A stretch of 37,592 nucleotides of DNA, taken from Verrucomicrobiota bacterium (GTDB taxonomy: Bacteria > Verrucomicrobiota > Verrucomicrobiia > Limisphaerales > JADLHS01). The stretch spans positions 1 through 37,592 of the forward strand of contig JALOTT010000001.1 in NCBI GenBank assembly GCA_025457745.1, in the 5' to 3' direction. Under the pieces are notes generated by a model. That model saw only the letters and a program-made list of their open reading frames with translations. It did not search any database and had not been told where the DNA came from. Numbering within the stretch: position 1 is the stretch's first letter; each line of letters starts with the position of its first letter. Shown here in pieces: positions 23,797 through 30,877 of the stretch. A program made the position numbers and the translations under genes.

Positions 23797-26405
23797 TGAA
23801 AACCCGCGAACTGGCCCAAGCACGCATTGGCAAGGTGAAGCCGCCTGCTTTCGAGCACATCAACCGGCAGATTCCGCCAGAGCCGCACACGGCCATGTAT
23901 GTGTGGCACAAGTATTGGTCGCGCAAGACGTGGAACGTGGTCGGCGAACACATCAAGGCTTACACCAAGGCACATCAAATCGTTTTCGATCCGTTCGCCG
24001 GCAGCGGCGTGGTGGCCATCGAAGCCGCGCGCAACAAACGACGAGCCATCGTGTGCGACCTCAATCCGGTGGCGAGCCACATTGCGGAATTGACGCTGCG
24101 TCCGGTAAACACGCTAAAACTCCTGGAGGCATTCGAGCGCGTTCGTGAGCGCGTGCAGAAGCAGGTCGCCGAACTTTACACCGTTCACTGTTTGAAATGT
24201 GGCAAGCCCTTGATTGCGGATTGCTGTGTGCGCGAAGGCGATGAACTCGTCGAAGTGCGCTACAAAGGTTGTCCCCACTGCGAACATCGTTGCGAAACCG
24301 GCTGCAAGCCCAAGAAGAATGACCTTGAAGCGCTGGCTGAACTCGAAGGCAAGCGCATTAAAGAATGGTATCCGCGCAACAGGCTTTTTTATCCCGATGG
24401 TGAAGCATTCAAGGAAAAACAAAAATACGATTCACTCGACCAGCTATTCACGAAGCGCAACTTACGCGCGGTGGCGATGATTTATGAGGCCATCGAACAA
24501 GAGAGCAGCCCGCAGTTGAGGAAATTTCTGTTCGGCGCATTTACTTCGATGATTCACCTTTGCACGCGGATGATGCCGGTCGGCAATCCTGCGCCGTCCA
24601 ATCATTACACCCATTTCAGTTCTCCCGGCTGGACGCAGCACAGCTATTGGTCCGCGCCGCAGTTCATGGAACAGAATGTTTGGGAAAAATTTGAAGGCGC
24701 AGTGATCGGCCATCAGGGCATCATCAACGCCAAGAACGAAACCAACGAGCTTTTGAGAGACGTGAAAGTCACGGATGACTGGCGCAAAGTTCTTGATGGC
24801 GAAGCCGACATCGCGGTCGTCACGGATGATTGCGTCGAGTTGATGAAGAAAATGCCGGACGAGTGCGTGGACTACATGTTCACCGATCCGCCCTACGATG
24901 CGTCCATTCAGTACGGCGAACTTTCATATCTTTGGAACGCATGGCTGAAGGCGGATTATCGCTACACGGAAAACATTGTGACGCATGAAGTCATCCGCAA
25001 CGAGCGGCAGAAGAAACCGTTCGAGGTTTATCACTCCCTACTCAACAGTAGTTTTCAAGGTTTCTACCGCGTGTTGCGACCGGAGCGTTGTCTGACGCTG
25101 ACGTTTCACAATCCGACGTTCATGGTTCGTAACGCCACGGTACGCGCGGGTGTGTTCTCCGGCTTTGACTATGAACACATTCATCATCAGCCGCTCGGCC
25201 AGGTTTCCGCCAAGGCGATGATGCAACCGTTCGGCAGCGCGCAAGGAGACTTTTATCTGCGGTTTGTCAAAACCGCGCGCCCGTCGCGGCAGATGGAAGA
25301 AATCAGCGAAGATCGTTTTCGCCGCATCGTCATCGAGACTTGCCGCGAAGTCATCGCCAGGCGCGCTGAACCGACACCTTACACGATTCTCATCAATCAG
25401 GTTGATCCTAAACTAGCCAGGCTAGGACTGTTTGGCACGCTGCACACTGGCTTGGACGTGAAAGCCGTTCTCGAAGAAAGTGTGGGCAGAGAATTTGCCT
25501 TGGTTGAAGCAAAACTTGGCGGCGCGGCGGGCAAGCTCTGGTGGTTCGCGGACAGGGCTTTTGCCGCCCGGCTGGAAGCTATCCCTCTCACTGAACGGGT
25601 GGAAGAAACCGTGTTCCGTTGTCTGAATGAGAAAGGCCGCGTCACCTTCACTGAAGTTTGGGACACAGTCGCGCGCGAGTTCCCCAATTCGCTCACGTCG
25701 GACAGCACCAGCATCACTGAGGCATTGGAAATCTATGGCCGCAAGGTCGGCGGCGGAGCGTGGATGCTGAAGGAGGAAATCCGAATTCATTTGGATCGAC
25801 ATAGCGAGTTGATCGCCATCCTCGCGAAGATTGGAGTGGCGCGCGGACACGGCATCTGGATCGGCCAGCGGGAACAGCGCGAGTTGGCAAGCGGGCTTGT
25901 CGAGGAAGTCCGGTTGCGTGATCTGGTCACGGGGAAAGGAAAGCCCGCTGTTTTGAAGGGCGTGAAGAATCTCCGGCCCGTGCTCGACATGGACTTGCTT
26001 TGGCTCAAAGGCGATGAAGTTGTCCGCGCGTTTGAGGTGGAATGCACCACGACCATGACGAGCGGGCTTCAACGCGGCTCAAATCTTCCGACCGATGTGC
26101 CCAAAACCATGGTCATTCCCGAAGAGCGGGAAAATGACTTTGATCGAAAAATGAAGTCGCCGTTGTTCAGCGAGCATTTCGGCAAAGACAATTGGACGCT
26201 CGCCTATTTCAACACGCTCCGCGAAGCCTTCTCCAAGACCAAAGCCAAGACAGCCTTGGAATCCTTGTTCGGCAAAAAGAAAGCCACGAGCCGAGCCCGT
26301 TACGAGAGTAAGCCGGCGGAGAATCAAGCGCTTTTTGAACTTCCCGAAACGGGCCGGGCTACGGCGTCCGCTTACGTGATGAAGGATGACGGTGCGGGCG
26401 ATTAG
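23796..26405 (+). CDS. DNA methyltransferase with inserted zinc site and possible C-terminal nuclease domain
   Basis: 869 residues. FDPFAGSG at 64-71 is the SAM-binding motif and TDPPYDASIQYGELSYLWNA at 363-382 the catalytic motif of a permuted-type amino-methyltransferase (N6-adenine or N4-cytosine). Between them lie paired cysteines at 132/135, 143/144, 159/162 and 166/170, a likely zinc-ribbon insertion. After a middle region comes LDMDLLWLKGDEVVRAFEVE (730-749) and TTTMTSGLQR. A Asp733 with E747-V-E749 spacing resembles the D...ExE active site of BamHI-like PD-(D/E)XK nucleases, so the protein may both modify and cut DNA; this is inference. It overlaps the RadC-N gene by one base. It could instead be a solitary methyltransferase with a degenerate nuclease fold. 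Confidence 0.8.
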   Translation: MKTRELAQARIGKVKPPAFEHINRQIPPEPHTAMYVWHKYWSRKTWNVVGEHIKAYTKAHQIVFDPFAGSGVVAIEAARNKRRAIVCDLNPVASHIAELTLRPVNTLKLLEAFERVRERVQKQVAELYTVHCLKCGKPLIADCCVREGDELVEVRYKGCPHCEHRCETGCKPKKNDLEALAELEGKRIKEWYPRNRLFYPDGEAFKEKQKYDSLDQLFTKRNLRAVAMIYEAIEQESSPQLRKFLFGAFTSMIHLCTRMMPVGNPAPSNHYTHFSSPGWTQHSYWSAPQFMEQNVWEKFEGAVIGHQGIINAKNETNELLRDVKVTDDWRKVLDGEADIAVVTDDCVELMKKMPDECVDYMFTDPPYDASIQYGELSYLWNAWLKADYRYTENIVTHEVIRNERQKKPFEVYHSLLNSSFQGFYRVLRPERCLTLTFHNPTFMVRNATVRAGVFSGFDYEHIHHQPLGQVSAKAMMQPFGSAQGDFYLRFVKTARPSRQMEEISEDRFRRIVIETCREVIARRAEPTPYTILINQVDPKLARLGLFGTLHTGLDVKAVLEESVGREFALVEAKLGGAAGKLWWFADRAFAARLEAIPLTERVEETVFRCLNEKGRVTFTEVWDTVAREFPNSLTSDSTSITEALEIYGRKVGGGAWMLKEEIRIHLDRHSELIAILAKIGVARGHGIWIGQREQRELASGLVEEVRLRDLVTGKGKPAVLKGVKNLRPVLDMDLLWLKGDEVVRAFEVECTTTMTSGLQRGSNLPTDVPKTMVIPEERENDFDRKMKSPLFSEHFGKDNWTLAYFNTLREAFSKTKAKTALESLFGKKKATSRARYESKPAENQALFELPETGRATASAYVMKDDGAGD

Positions 26406-26420
26406 CCCAGGCTGTGGCTG

Positions 26421-26633
26421 GTGCGCTGCTTGCGGACGACTTTTTGGACGGGCGCCGTCAACATCGGACGGACCATTTCGGGACTGCTGGCGGGAATTGT
26501 TTTCGTGGACTGGCTTGCAGTCGTGCCGACAGCGCAATTTCCGCAAGTGCTGAACATCACGTTTTTGATTTTGGTTGGCGCGGCGCTGTTGTTTCAACGA
26601 TTCGTTCTGGCCACCCAGCCATTGGCCCTGTAA
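26421..26633 (+). pseudogene. Hydrophobic ORF, possibly the 3' end of a lost membrane protein gene
   Basis: A 70-codon frame (GTG start, no ribosome-binding site) reads NIGRTISGLLAGIVFVDWLA and VLNITFLILVGAALLFQRFV: two transmembrane helices and a short tail ending TQPLAL. The pattern recalls the C-terminal helices of UbiA-type prenyltransferases, but I cannot confirm that. Its abrupt start 15 bases after the methyltransferase stop suggests the right-hand end of a gene cut off by insertion of the RadC-N/methyltransferase unit. It could also be a small intact membrane protein. Confidence 0.35.
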
Positions 26634-26692
26634 TCCGGGCCAAGAAGGAAAGCTTGAACACGCAAGAAGTCTTAGTTAATTTCAATCTGGTT

Positions 26693-28363
26693 ATGACCAC
26701 CGAAGCGCCAGTCAAGTTGACGCACAACGAACAGATCAAAGCCGCGATTCCGACGCTCGCGGGCACGATCACTGCGACCATCGCGGACGAGAGTGCGGAT
26801 CACTTTTCGGAAGACGACAACCAGTTCCTCAAATTCCACGGTTGCTACCAGCAGGACGACCGCGATTTGCGCAAGACGGGCAAGAAATACATCATGATGA
26901 TCCGTGGGCGCATCCCCGGCGGCGTGATGGCACCGAAGCAATGGTGCGTGTTCGACAACCTCTCGACACAATACGGCAACGACACGCTCCGCATCACGAC
27001 GCGCCAGAGCATCCAGTTTCACGGCGTGGTGAAATCCGGTTTGCGTCCGGTGGTGAAAGCCATCAACGAATCGCTGCTCTCCACGCTCGCGGCCTGCGGC
27101 GACGTGAACCGCAACGTCCTCGCCCCGCCGATACCGGCCTACACGAAGGCGCGCCAACAGGTTTATGAGGATTGCGTGCGCGTGGCCGACGCATTGCGCC
27201 CGCAGACCAAGGCATATCACTCGATCTGGATTGATGGCGTGCAACTCAACAACGAAGCACCGGAAAACAAAGACTTCGTGGACCCGCTTTACGGCAAAAC
27301 CTGGCTGCCGCGAAAATTCAAGGTGGCGTTCGCGATTCCGCCCGTCAACGACGTGGACGTGCTGACGAATTGCCTCGGCCTCATCGCCATCGTGGAAAAT
27401 GACAGGCTCGTCGGCTACAATCTCGCGGTCGGCGGCGGTATGGGTCGCAATCACGGCAACGAGGCAACGTACCCACGACTGGCCGACGTGATTGGATTCT
27501 TCACGCCGGACAAAGTCCTGGACGTGGTGAAGGCCGTGCTCACGATTCACCGCGATTTCAGTGACCGCACTGACCGCAAACACGCCCGCCTCAAATACGT
27601 CGTGGCCGAGCGTGGCGTGGATTGGACGCGCGCCGAGGTCGAGCAACGCGCCGGCATCAAGTTCAGCCCCGTCCGCGCCTACAAGTTCACGACGATGAGC
27701 GACCCTTACGGCTGGCACAAAGCCGCGGACGGAAAATGGTTTTTCTCGTTGTTCGTCGAAACGGGCCGCGTCAAAGGCGCGCAGAAAACTGCGTTGCGTC
27801 AGGTCGCGGAAAAATTCCCCGCGATTGAATTCCGTTTGACCACAAACCAGAATGTCGTCCTCGCCAACGTCACCGAAACCGACAAAGCCGCCATCGCCGC
27901 GTTGCTCGCGTCGCACGGCCTGAAAACCGAGAATCAGGCGAGCGTGCTGCGCGCGGCGGCGATGGCTTGTCCCGCGCTGCCCACGTGCGGCCTCGCGCTG
28001 GCGGAGAGCGAGCGCATGTTGCCCGGCCTCGTGGATCGTATCGAAAAACTGTGCGCCGAAGTCGGACTTGCGGGCGAGGAAATCATCATCCGCTCAACCG
28101 GTTGCCCGAACGGCTGCGCGCGGCCTTACATGGCCGAACTCGCGTTCGTCGGCAAAGCGCCGGGACGCTACCAGGTCTGGCTCGGTGGCAACGTTTCAGG
28201 CACGCGGCTCAATCGGGTTTGGAAGGAAATCATGAAGGAAGCGGATTTGGAAACTGAATTACGCCCCTTGCTCGCGCGTTTTGCGAAGGAACGCCCCGCC
28301 GGCGAACGCTTTGGCGATTGGTGCAACCGGGTTTTTCTCAATGAAACCGCCGCCGCTGCTTAA
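26693..28363 (+). CDS. cysI: Assimilatory sulfite reductase, siroheme/4Fe-4S hemoprotein subunit
   Basis: 556 residues from ATG 26693. It reduces sulfite to sulfide with six electrons, feeding cysteine synthesis. The two ferredoxin-like siroheme-binding halves are present: DDNQFLKFHGCYQQDDRDLR and RITTRQSIQFHGVVK at the N-terminus, and the 4Fe-4S/siroheme cysteines in ACPALPTCGLALAESE and STGCPNGCARPY near 425-480. No cysJ flavoprotein gene is adjacent, so the electron donor may be ferredoxin or a distant flavoprotein. The ATG lacks a ribosome-binding site; a TTG at 26654 preceded by GAAGGAA would add 13 residues and may be the real start. It heads the sulfate-assimilation cluster. Confidence 0.92.
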   Translation: MTTEAPVKLTHNEQIKAAIPTLAGTITATIADESADHFSEDDNQFLKFHGCYQQDDRDLRKTGKKYIMMIRGRIPGGVMAPKQWCVFDNLSTQYGNDTLRITTRQSIQFHGVVKSGLRPVVKAINESLLSTLAACGDVNRNVLAPPIPAYTKARQQVYEDCVRVADALRPQTKAYHSIWIDGVQLNNEAPENKDFVDPLYGKTWLPRKFKVAFAIPPVNDVDVLTNCLGLIAIVENDRLVGYNLAVGGGMGRNHGNEATYPRLADVIGFFTPDKVLDVVKAVLTIHRDFSDRTDRKHARLKYVVAERGVDWTRAEVEQRAGIKFSPVRAYKFTTMSDPYGWHKAADGKWFFSLFVETGRVKGAQKTALRQVAEKFPAIEFRLTTNQNVVLANVTETDKAAIAALLASHGLKTENQASVLRAAAMACPALPTCGLALAESERMLPGLVDRIEKLCAEVGLAGEEIIIRSTGCPNGCARPYMAELAFVGKAPGRYQVWLGGNVSGTRLNRVWKEIMKEADLETELRPLLARFAKERPAGERFGDWCNRVFLNETAAAA

Positions 28364-28419
28364 CGGATTTGGGTCATTCCGACGGTCGCAAGCCCCACCG
28401 CAACGCGTCACCTCACACC

Positions 28420-28650
28420 ATGCCCAAAGAAAGACCCTACCGCAGCCTGATCAAAGCGATCTCGTGGCGTGTCACCGGCACGTTGGATACGATCCTGATT
28501 TCGTTCGTGATCACGGGCCAGGCCAGGTTTGCCTTCACCATCGGCTTTGTCGAATTGTTCACGAAGGTCTTTCTCTACTATGTCCATGAGCGGATTTGGG
28601 ACCGTCTGTCCTTTGGCAGAGTCAAGGGCAAGCAAGACTACGAAATCTAG
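28420..28650 (+). CDS. DUF2061 small membrane protein
   Basis: 76 residues: a basic N-terminus (MPKERPYRSLIKAISWRVTG), two hydrophobic segments (DTILISFVITG, then FTIGFVELFTKVFLYYV) and HERIWDRLSFG. This is the DUF2061 pattern. Members are often encoded among sulfate-assimilation genes, as here between cysI and cysH, and may help with sulfate or sulfite handling at the membrane, but no function is established to my knowledge. ATG 28420 matches the family start; cysH begins 16 bases after the stop, so it is part of the operon. Confidence 0.85.
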   Translation: MPKERPYRSLIKAISWRVTGTLDTILISFVITGQARFAFTIGFVELFTKVFLYYVHERIWDRLSFGRVKGKQDYEI

Positions 28651-28666
28651 CCGGGGCCACCAACTC

Positions 28667-29338
28667 ATGAACTCCTGGACTCCAGAAACGATCTCCGCCG
28701 CCAACGCGGAGCTGCGCGACAAGTCCGCGCTGGACATCGTAAAGTGGGCCATCGTCCAAGCCAGAGGCCGCGCCATCGTCTCCACAAATTTCCGGCCTTA
28801 CGAAGCCGTCATCCTGCACCTCGCCACACAAGCGCAGCCCGACATCCCGGTACTTTGGGCCGACCACGGCTACAACCGCCCCGCGACCTACAAGCACGCG
28901 GAGCAGTTGAAAAAACAGCTTAAACTCAACCTCAAAGCCTACGTGCCAAGGATGACCGCCGCGCACTACGATGCGATTCACGGCGGCGCGCCCGCGCCCA
29001 CGCCGGAAAACGAGGAGCGCATCAAGGAGTTCAGCGCCGTGATGAAGCTCGAACCGTTTCAGCGCGGCATGAAGGAACTCGCGCCAACCATCTGGCTCAC
29101 CGCGCTCCGCAAGGTGCAGAACCCAAATCGCGCCAATCTCGACATCGTCGTCGCCGACGGCAATTTCAACACGATCAAGGTCAGCCCCGTCTTTTACCGG
29201 AGCGACGCGGACATGGAGAATTATCTCAAGCAACACAACCTGCCAAACGAGTGGGATTACTTCGACCTCGCGAAAGCCGATGAGAAGCGCGAGTGCGGCT
29301 TGCACGCGGCGTGGGGCGGGAAGGCCTTAGAAAATTAG
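28667..29338 (+). CDS. cysH: Phosphoadenosine phosphosulfate reductase
   Basis: 223 residues. It reduces activated sulfate (PAPS or APS) to sulfite with thioredoxin or glutaredoxin. IVSTNFRPYEAVILHLATQ near 38 occupies the PP-loop position, PVLWADHGYNRPATYKHAEQ follows, and the C-terminal KRECGLH carries the catalytic Cys. It has no CC...CxxC motif for the 4Fe-4S cluster of plant-type APS reductases, so PAPS is the likelier substrate, although no cysC (APS kinase) gene is in the window. Its TAG stop is followed immediately by the terminal repeat of the GxxExxY cassette. Confidence 0.88.
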   Translation: MNSWTPETISAANAELRDKSALDIVKWAIVQARGRAIVSTNFRPYEAVILHLATQAQPDIPVLWADHGYNRPATYKHAEQLKKQLKLNLKAYVPRMTAAHYDAIHGGAPAPTPENEERIKEFSAVMKLEPFQRGMKELAPTIWLTALRKVQNPNRANLDIVVADGNFNTIKVSPVFYRSDADMENYLKQHNLPNEWDYFDLAKADEKRECGLHAAWGGKALEN

Positions 29339-29773
29339 ACACGGATTTCACGGATTATCACGGATTCATTTATGCCAGAACTGCTTTATCGCGAGGAGAC
29401 GCGGCAACTCATCGGCTTTTGCATGGAAATTCATCGTGAATTGGGCAAGGGACATGATGAAGTCATCTACAAGGATGCGTTGGTGGTGGAATTGAGCCGG
29501 GCAAACATTCCGATCGCCCGCGAAAACAAATACGAAGTGAAATACAAGGGTGTGGTTCTCCCTCATTCCTATCGGGCGGACTTCGTGATCTGGAACAAAG
29601 TGTTGTTTGAAGCGAAAGCGGTAGAGGCGCTGACCGACGCCCACATCAAACAGGTTTTGAACTATCTGGCCGCGTCCAAGCTCCGGCTGGGATTGCTTGT
29701 TAATTTCGGCGCCGATTCACTAGAATGGAAGCGCGTCATTTTATGAATCCGTGTCAATCCGTGAAATCCGTGT
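29339..29773. mobile_element. 435-bp cassette with 31-bp terminal inverted repeats carrying a GxxExxY gene
   Basis: The left end (29339-29369) begins ACACGGATTTCACGGATT and the right end (29743-29773), read on the other strand, begins the same; over 31 bases only two differ. Each end contains three copies of a CACGGATT-like unit. The cassette begins directly after the cysH stop and ends four bases before the cysD start. Its only gene starts three bases inside the left repeat, and that gene's TGA stop lies in the right repeat. There is no transposase and no obvious target duplication. Mobility is inferred from its structure and its place in a conserved operon. Confidence 0.7.
29372..29746 (+). 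CDS. GxxExxY-family protein (PD-(D/E)XK-like)
   Basis: 124 residues. The signature G-x-x-E-x-x-Y occurs as GHDEVIY near residue 28, after MEIHRELGKG. The family is related to PD-(D/E)XK nucleases; here YRADFVIWNKVLFEAKAVEA (about 68-87) supplies Asp70 and the E-x-K triad Glu82-Ala-Lys84. QVLNYLAASKLRLGLLVNFG follows, as in Vsr/RecB-type folds. So the nuclease residues are present. The function of the family is not established. The gene lies wholly inside the inverted-repeat cassette, between cysH and cysD, and is less GC-rich than its neighbours. It is probably unrelated to sulfur metabolism. Confidence 0.88.
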   Translation: MPELLYREETRQLIGFCMEIHRELGKGHDEVIYKDALVVELSRANIPIARENKYEVKYKGVVLPHSYRADFVIWNKVLFEAKAVEALTDAHIKQVLNYLAASKLRLGLLVNFGADSLEWKRVIL

Positions 29774-29777
29774 CTCA

Positions 29778-30713
29778 ATGAGTTCGTATCACCTGGATCA
29801 CCTGCAGTTTCTGGAGACGGAAGCGATTCACATCATGCGTGAAGTCGCCGGCGAATTTGAGCGCCCATCGCTCTTGTTTTCGGGCGGCAAGGATTCCATC
29901 TGCCTGCTACGCCTCGCGGAGAAGGCCTTTCGTCCGTCGGACATTCCGGTGCCGTTTCTCAACATCGAAACCGGCCACGAATTTCCCGAGTTGCTGGAAT
30001 TCCGTGATCGCCGCGCGAAAGAACTCGGCGCGAAGCTCATCGTTCGCACGGTGGAGGAAGCCATTGCCAAGGGCGCCGTTCCAGCGCCCGGCGAGGTCAG
30101 CCGCAACAAGCTTCAAATTCCCGCTTTGCTGGGCGCGATCGAGGAATTCCGGTTCGATTGTTGCATCGGCGGCGCGCGGCGCGATGAGGAAAAGGCCCGC
30201 GCTAAGGAACGGTTTTTCAGTCCGCGCGACAACTTCGGCCAGTGGGATCCTAAAACCCAACGGCCGGAAATCTGGAATCTTTACAATGCCCGGCTGAACA
30301 CCGGCGAAAACATGCGGGTGTTTCCGCTGTCGAACTGGACGGAAATGGACGTTTGGCAGTACATCAAGAAGGAAAACCTCGCCGTGCCGAGCATCTACTT
30401 CAGTCACGAGCGCGAGTGCTTCCGCCGCAATGGGCAATGGCTGCCGGTCCCGCCACCGCACACTAATTCGTCCAGGCCCGATCCTTACGACGGTGCGCGG
30501 CCGAAACCGAACGAGCAACGCGCCCAGCTTGTCGTCCGCGTGCGCACCATTGCCGACATGATCAGCACCGGCATGATCGAATCCCGCGCGGACAGCGTGG
30601 ACGACATCATTGTCGAAGTCGCCGCCGCGCGCGTAACTGAACGCGGCTCGCGCGCCGATGACAAAGCCAGCGAAGCGGCGATGGAAGACCGGAAGAAAGC
30701 CGGTTATTTTTAA
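29778..30713 (+). CDS. cysD: Sulfate adenylyltransferase subunit 2
   Basis: 311 residues. With CysN it makes adenosine 5'-phosphosulfate from ATP and sulfate. The PP-loop SGGKDSICLLRLAEKAF lies near 35, and HVDTGxxFPE is represented by LNIETGHEFPELLEFRDRRA. GGARRDEEKARAKERFFSPR near 135 and ENMRVFPLSNWTEMDVWQYI are conserved CysD segments, and the C-terminus MEDRKKAGYF is standard. ATG 29778 is chosen because MSSYHLDHLQFLETEAIHIM is the usual start; the right repeat of the GxxExxY cassette ends just upstream, so cysD translation initiates almost in repeat sequence. Its stop is merged with the next inverted-repeat element. Confidence 0.95.
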   Translation: MSSYHLDHLQFLETEAIHIMREVAGEFERPSLLFSGGKDSICLLRLAEKAFRPSDIPVPFLNIETGHEFPELLEFRDRRAKELGAKLIVRTVEEAIAKGAVPAPGEVSRNKLQIPALLGAIEEFRFDCCIGGARRDEEKARAKERFFSPRDNFGQWDPKTQRPEIWNLYNARLNTGENMRVFPLSNWTEMDVWQYIKKENLAVPSIYFSHERECFRRNGQWLPVPPPHTNSSRPDPYDGARPKPNEQRAQLVVRVRTIADMISTGMIESRADSVDDIIVEVAAARVTERGSRADDKASEAAMEDRKKAGYF

Positions 30714-30866
30714 CCACTAATGGACACGAATATACACGAATCAATTTTTGCAGGTAGGGCGCGTCACTCCGTGCGCGCCGATCACACGAGACCAAACCCC
30801 GGCGCGCACGGAGTGACGCGCCCTGCCAAGAATAGTTCGCGTCCATTCGTGTTCATTCGTGGTTGA
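30712..30866. repeat. Non-coding inverted-repeat element between cysD and cysN (CACGAAT type), with a nested palindrome
   Basis: The left arm AACCACTAATGGACACGAAT continues with ATACACGAAT, and the right arm read on the other strand is AACCACGAATGAACACGAAT followed by GGACGCGAA. Like the GxxExxY cassette it is built of short CACGAAT/CACGGAT units and begins at the stop codon of the gene before it. Between the arms lies a GGTAGGGCG-family palindrome (30753-30827) and no gene. It may be a cassette that lost its gene, into which the second element inserted. Confidence 0.75.
30753..30827. repeat. Palindromic element (GGTAGGGCGCGTCACTCCGT family) nested in the cysD-cysN element
   Basis: Left arm GGTAGGGCGCGTCACTCCGT then GCGCGCCG; right arm CGGCGCGCACGGAGTGACGC then GCCCTGCC. 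The arms form an almost perfect inverted repeat of 28 bases with a short spacer, able to fold as a strong hairpin in the cysD-cysN transcript. It is the best-preserved copy of the family seen at 331-404. Confidence 0.9.
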
Positions 30867-30877
30867 GCTTATTTCCC

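Noticed and set aside
26406-26692. Sulfur-responsive riboswitch upstream of cysI
   Set aside because: No recognisable SAM-type riboswitch core; the interval mostly holds the hydrophobic fragment.
26672-27916. Long minus-strand frame antisense to cysI (about 414 codons)
   Set aside because: cysI is complete with all metal-ligand motifs; the antisense product has shadow composition only.
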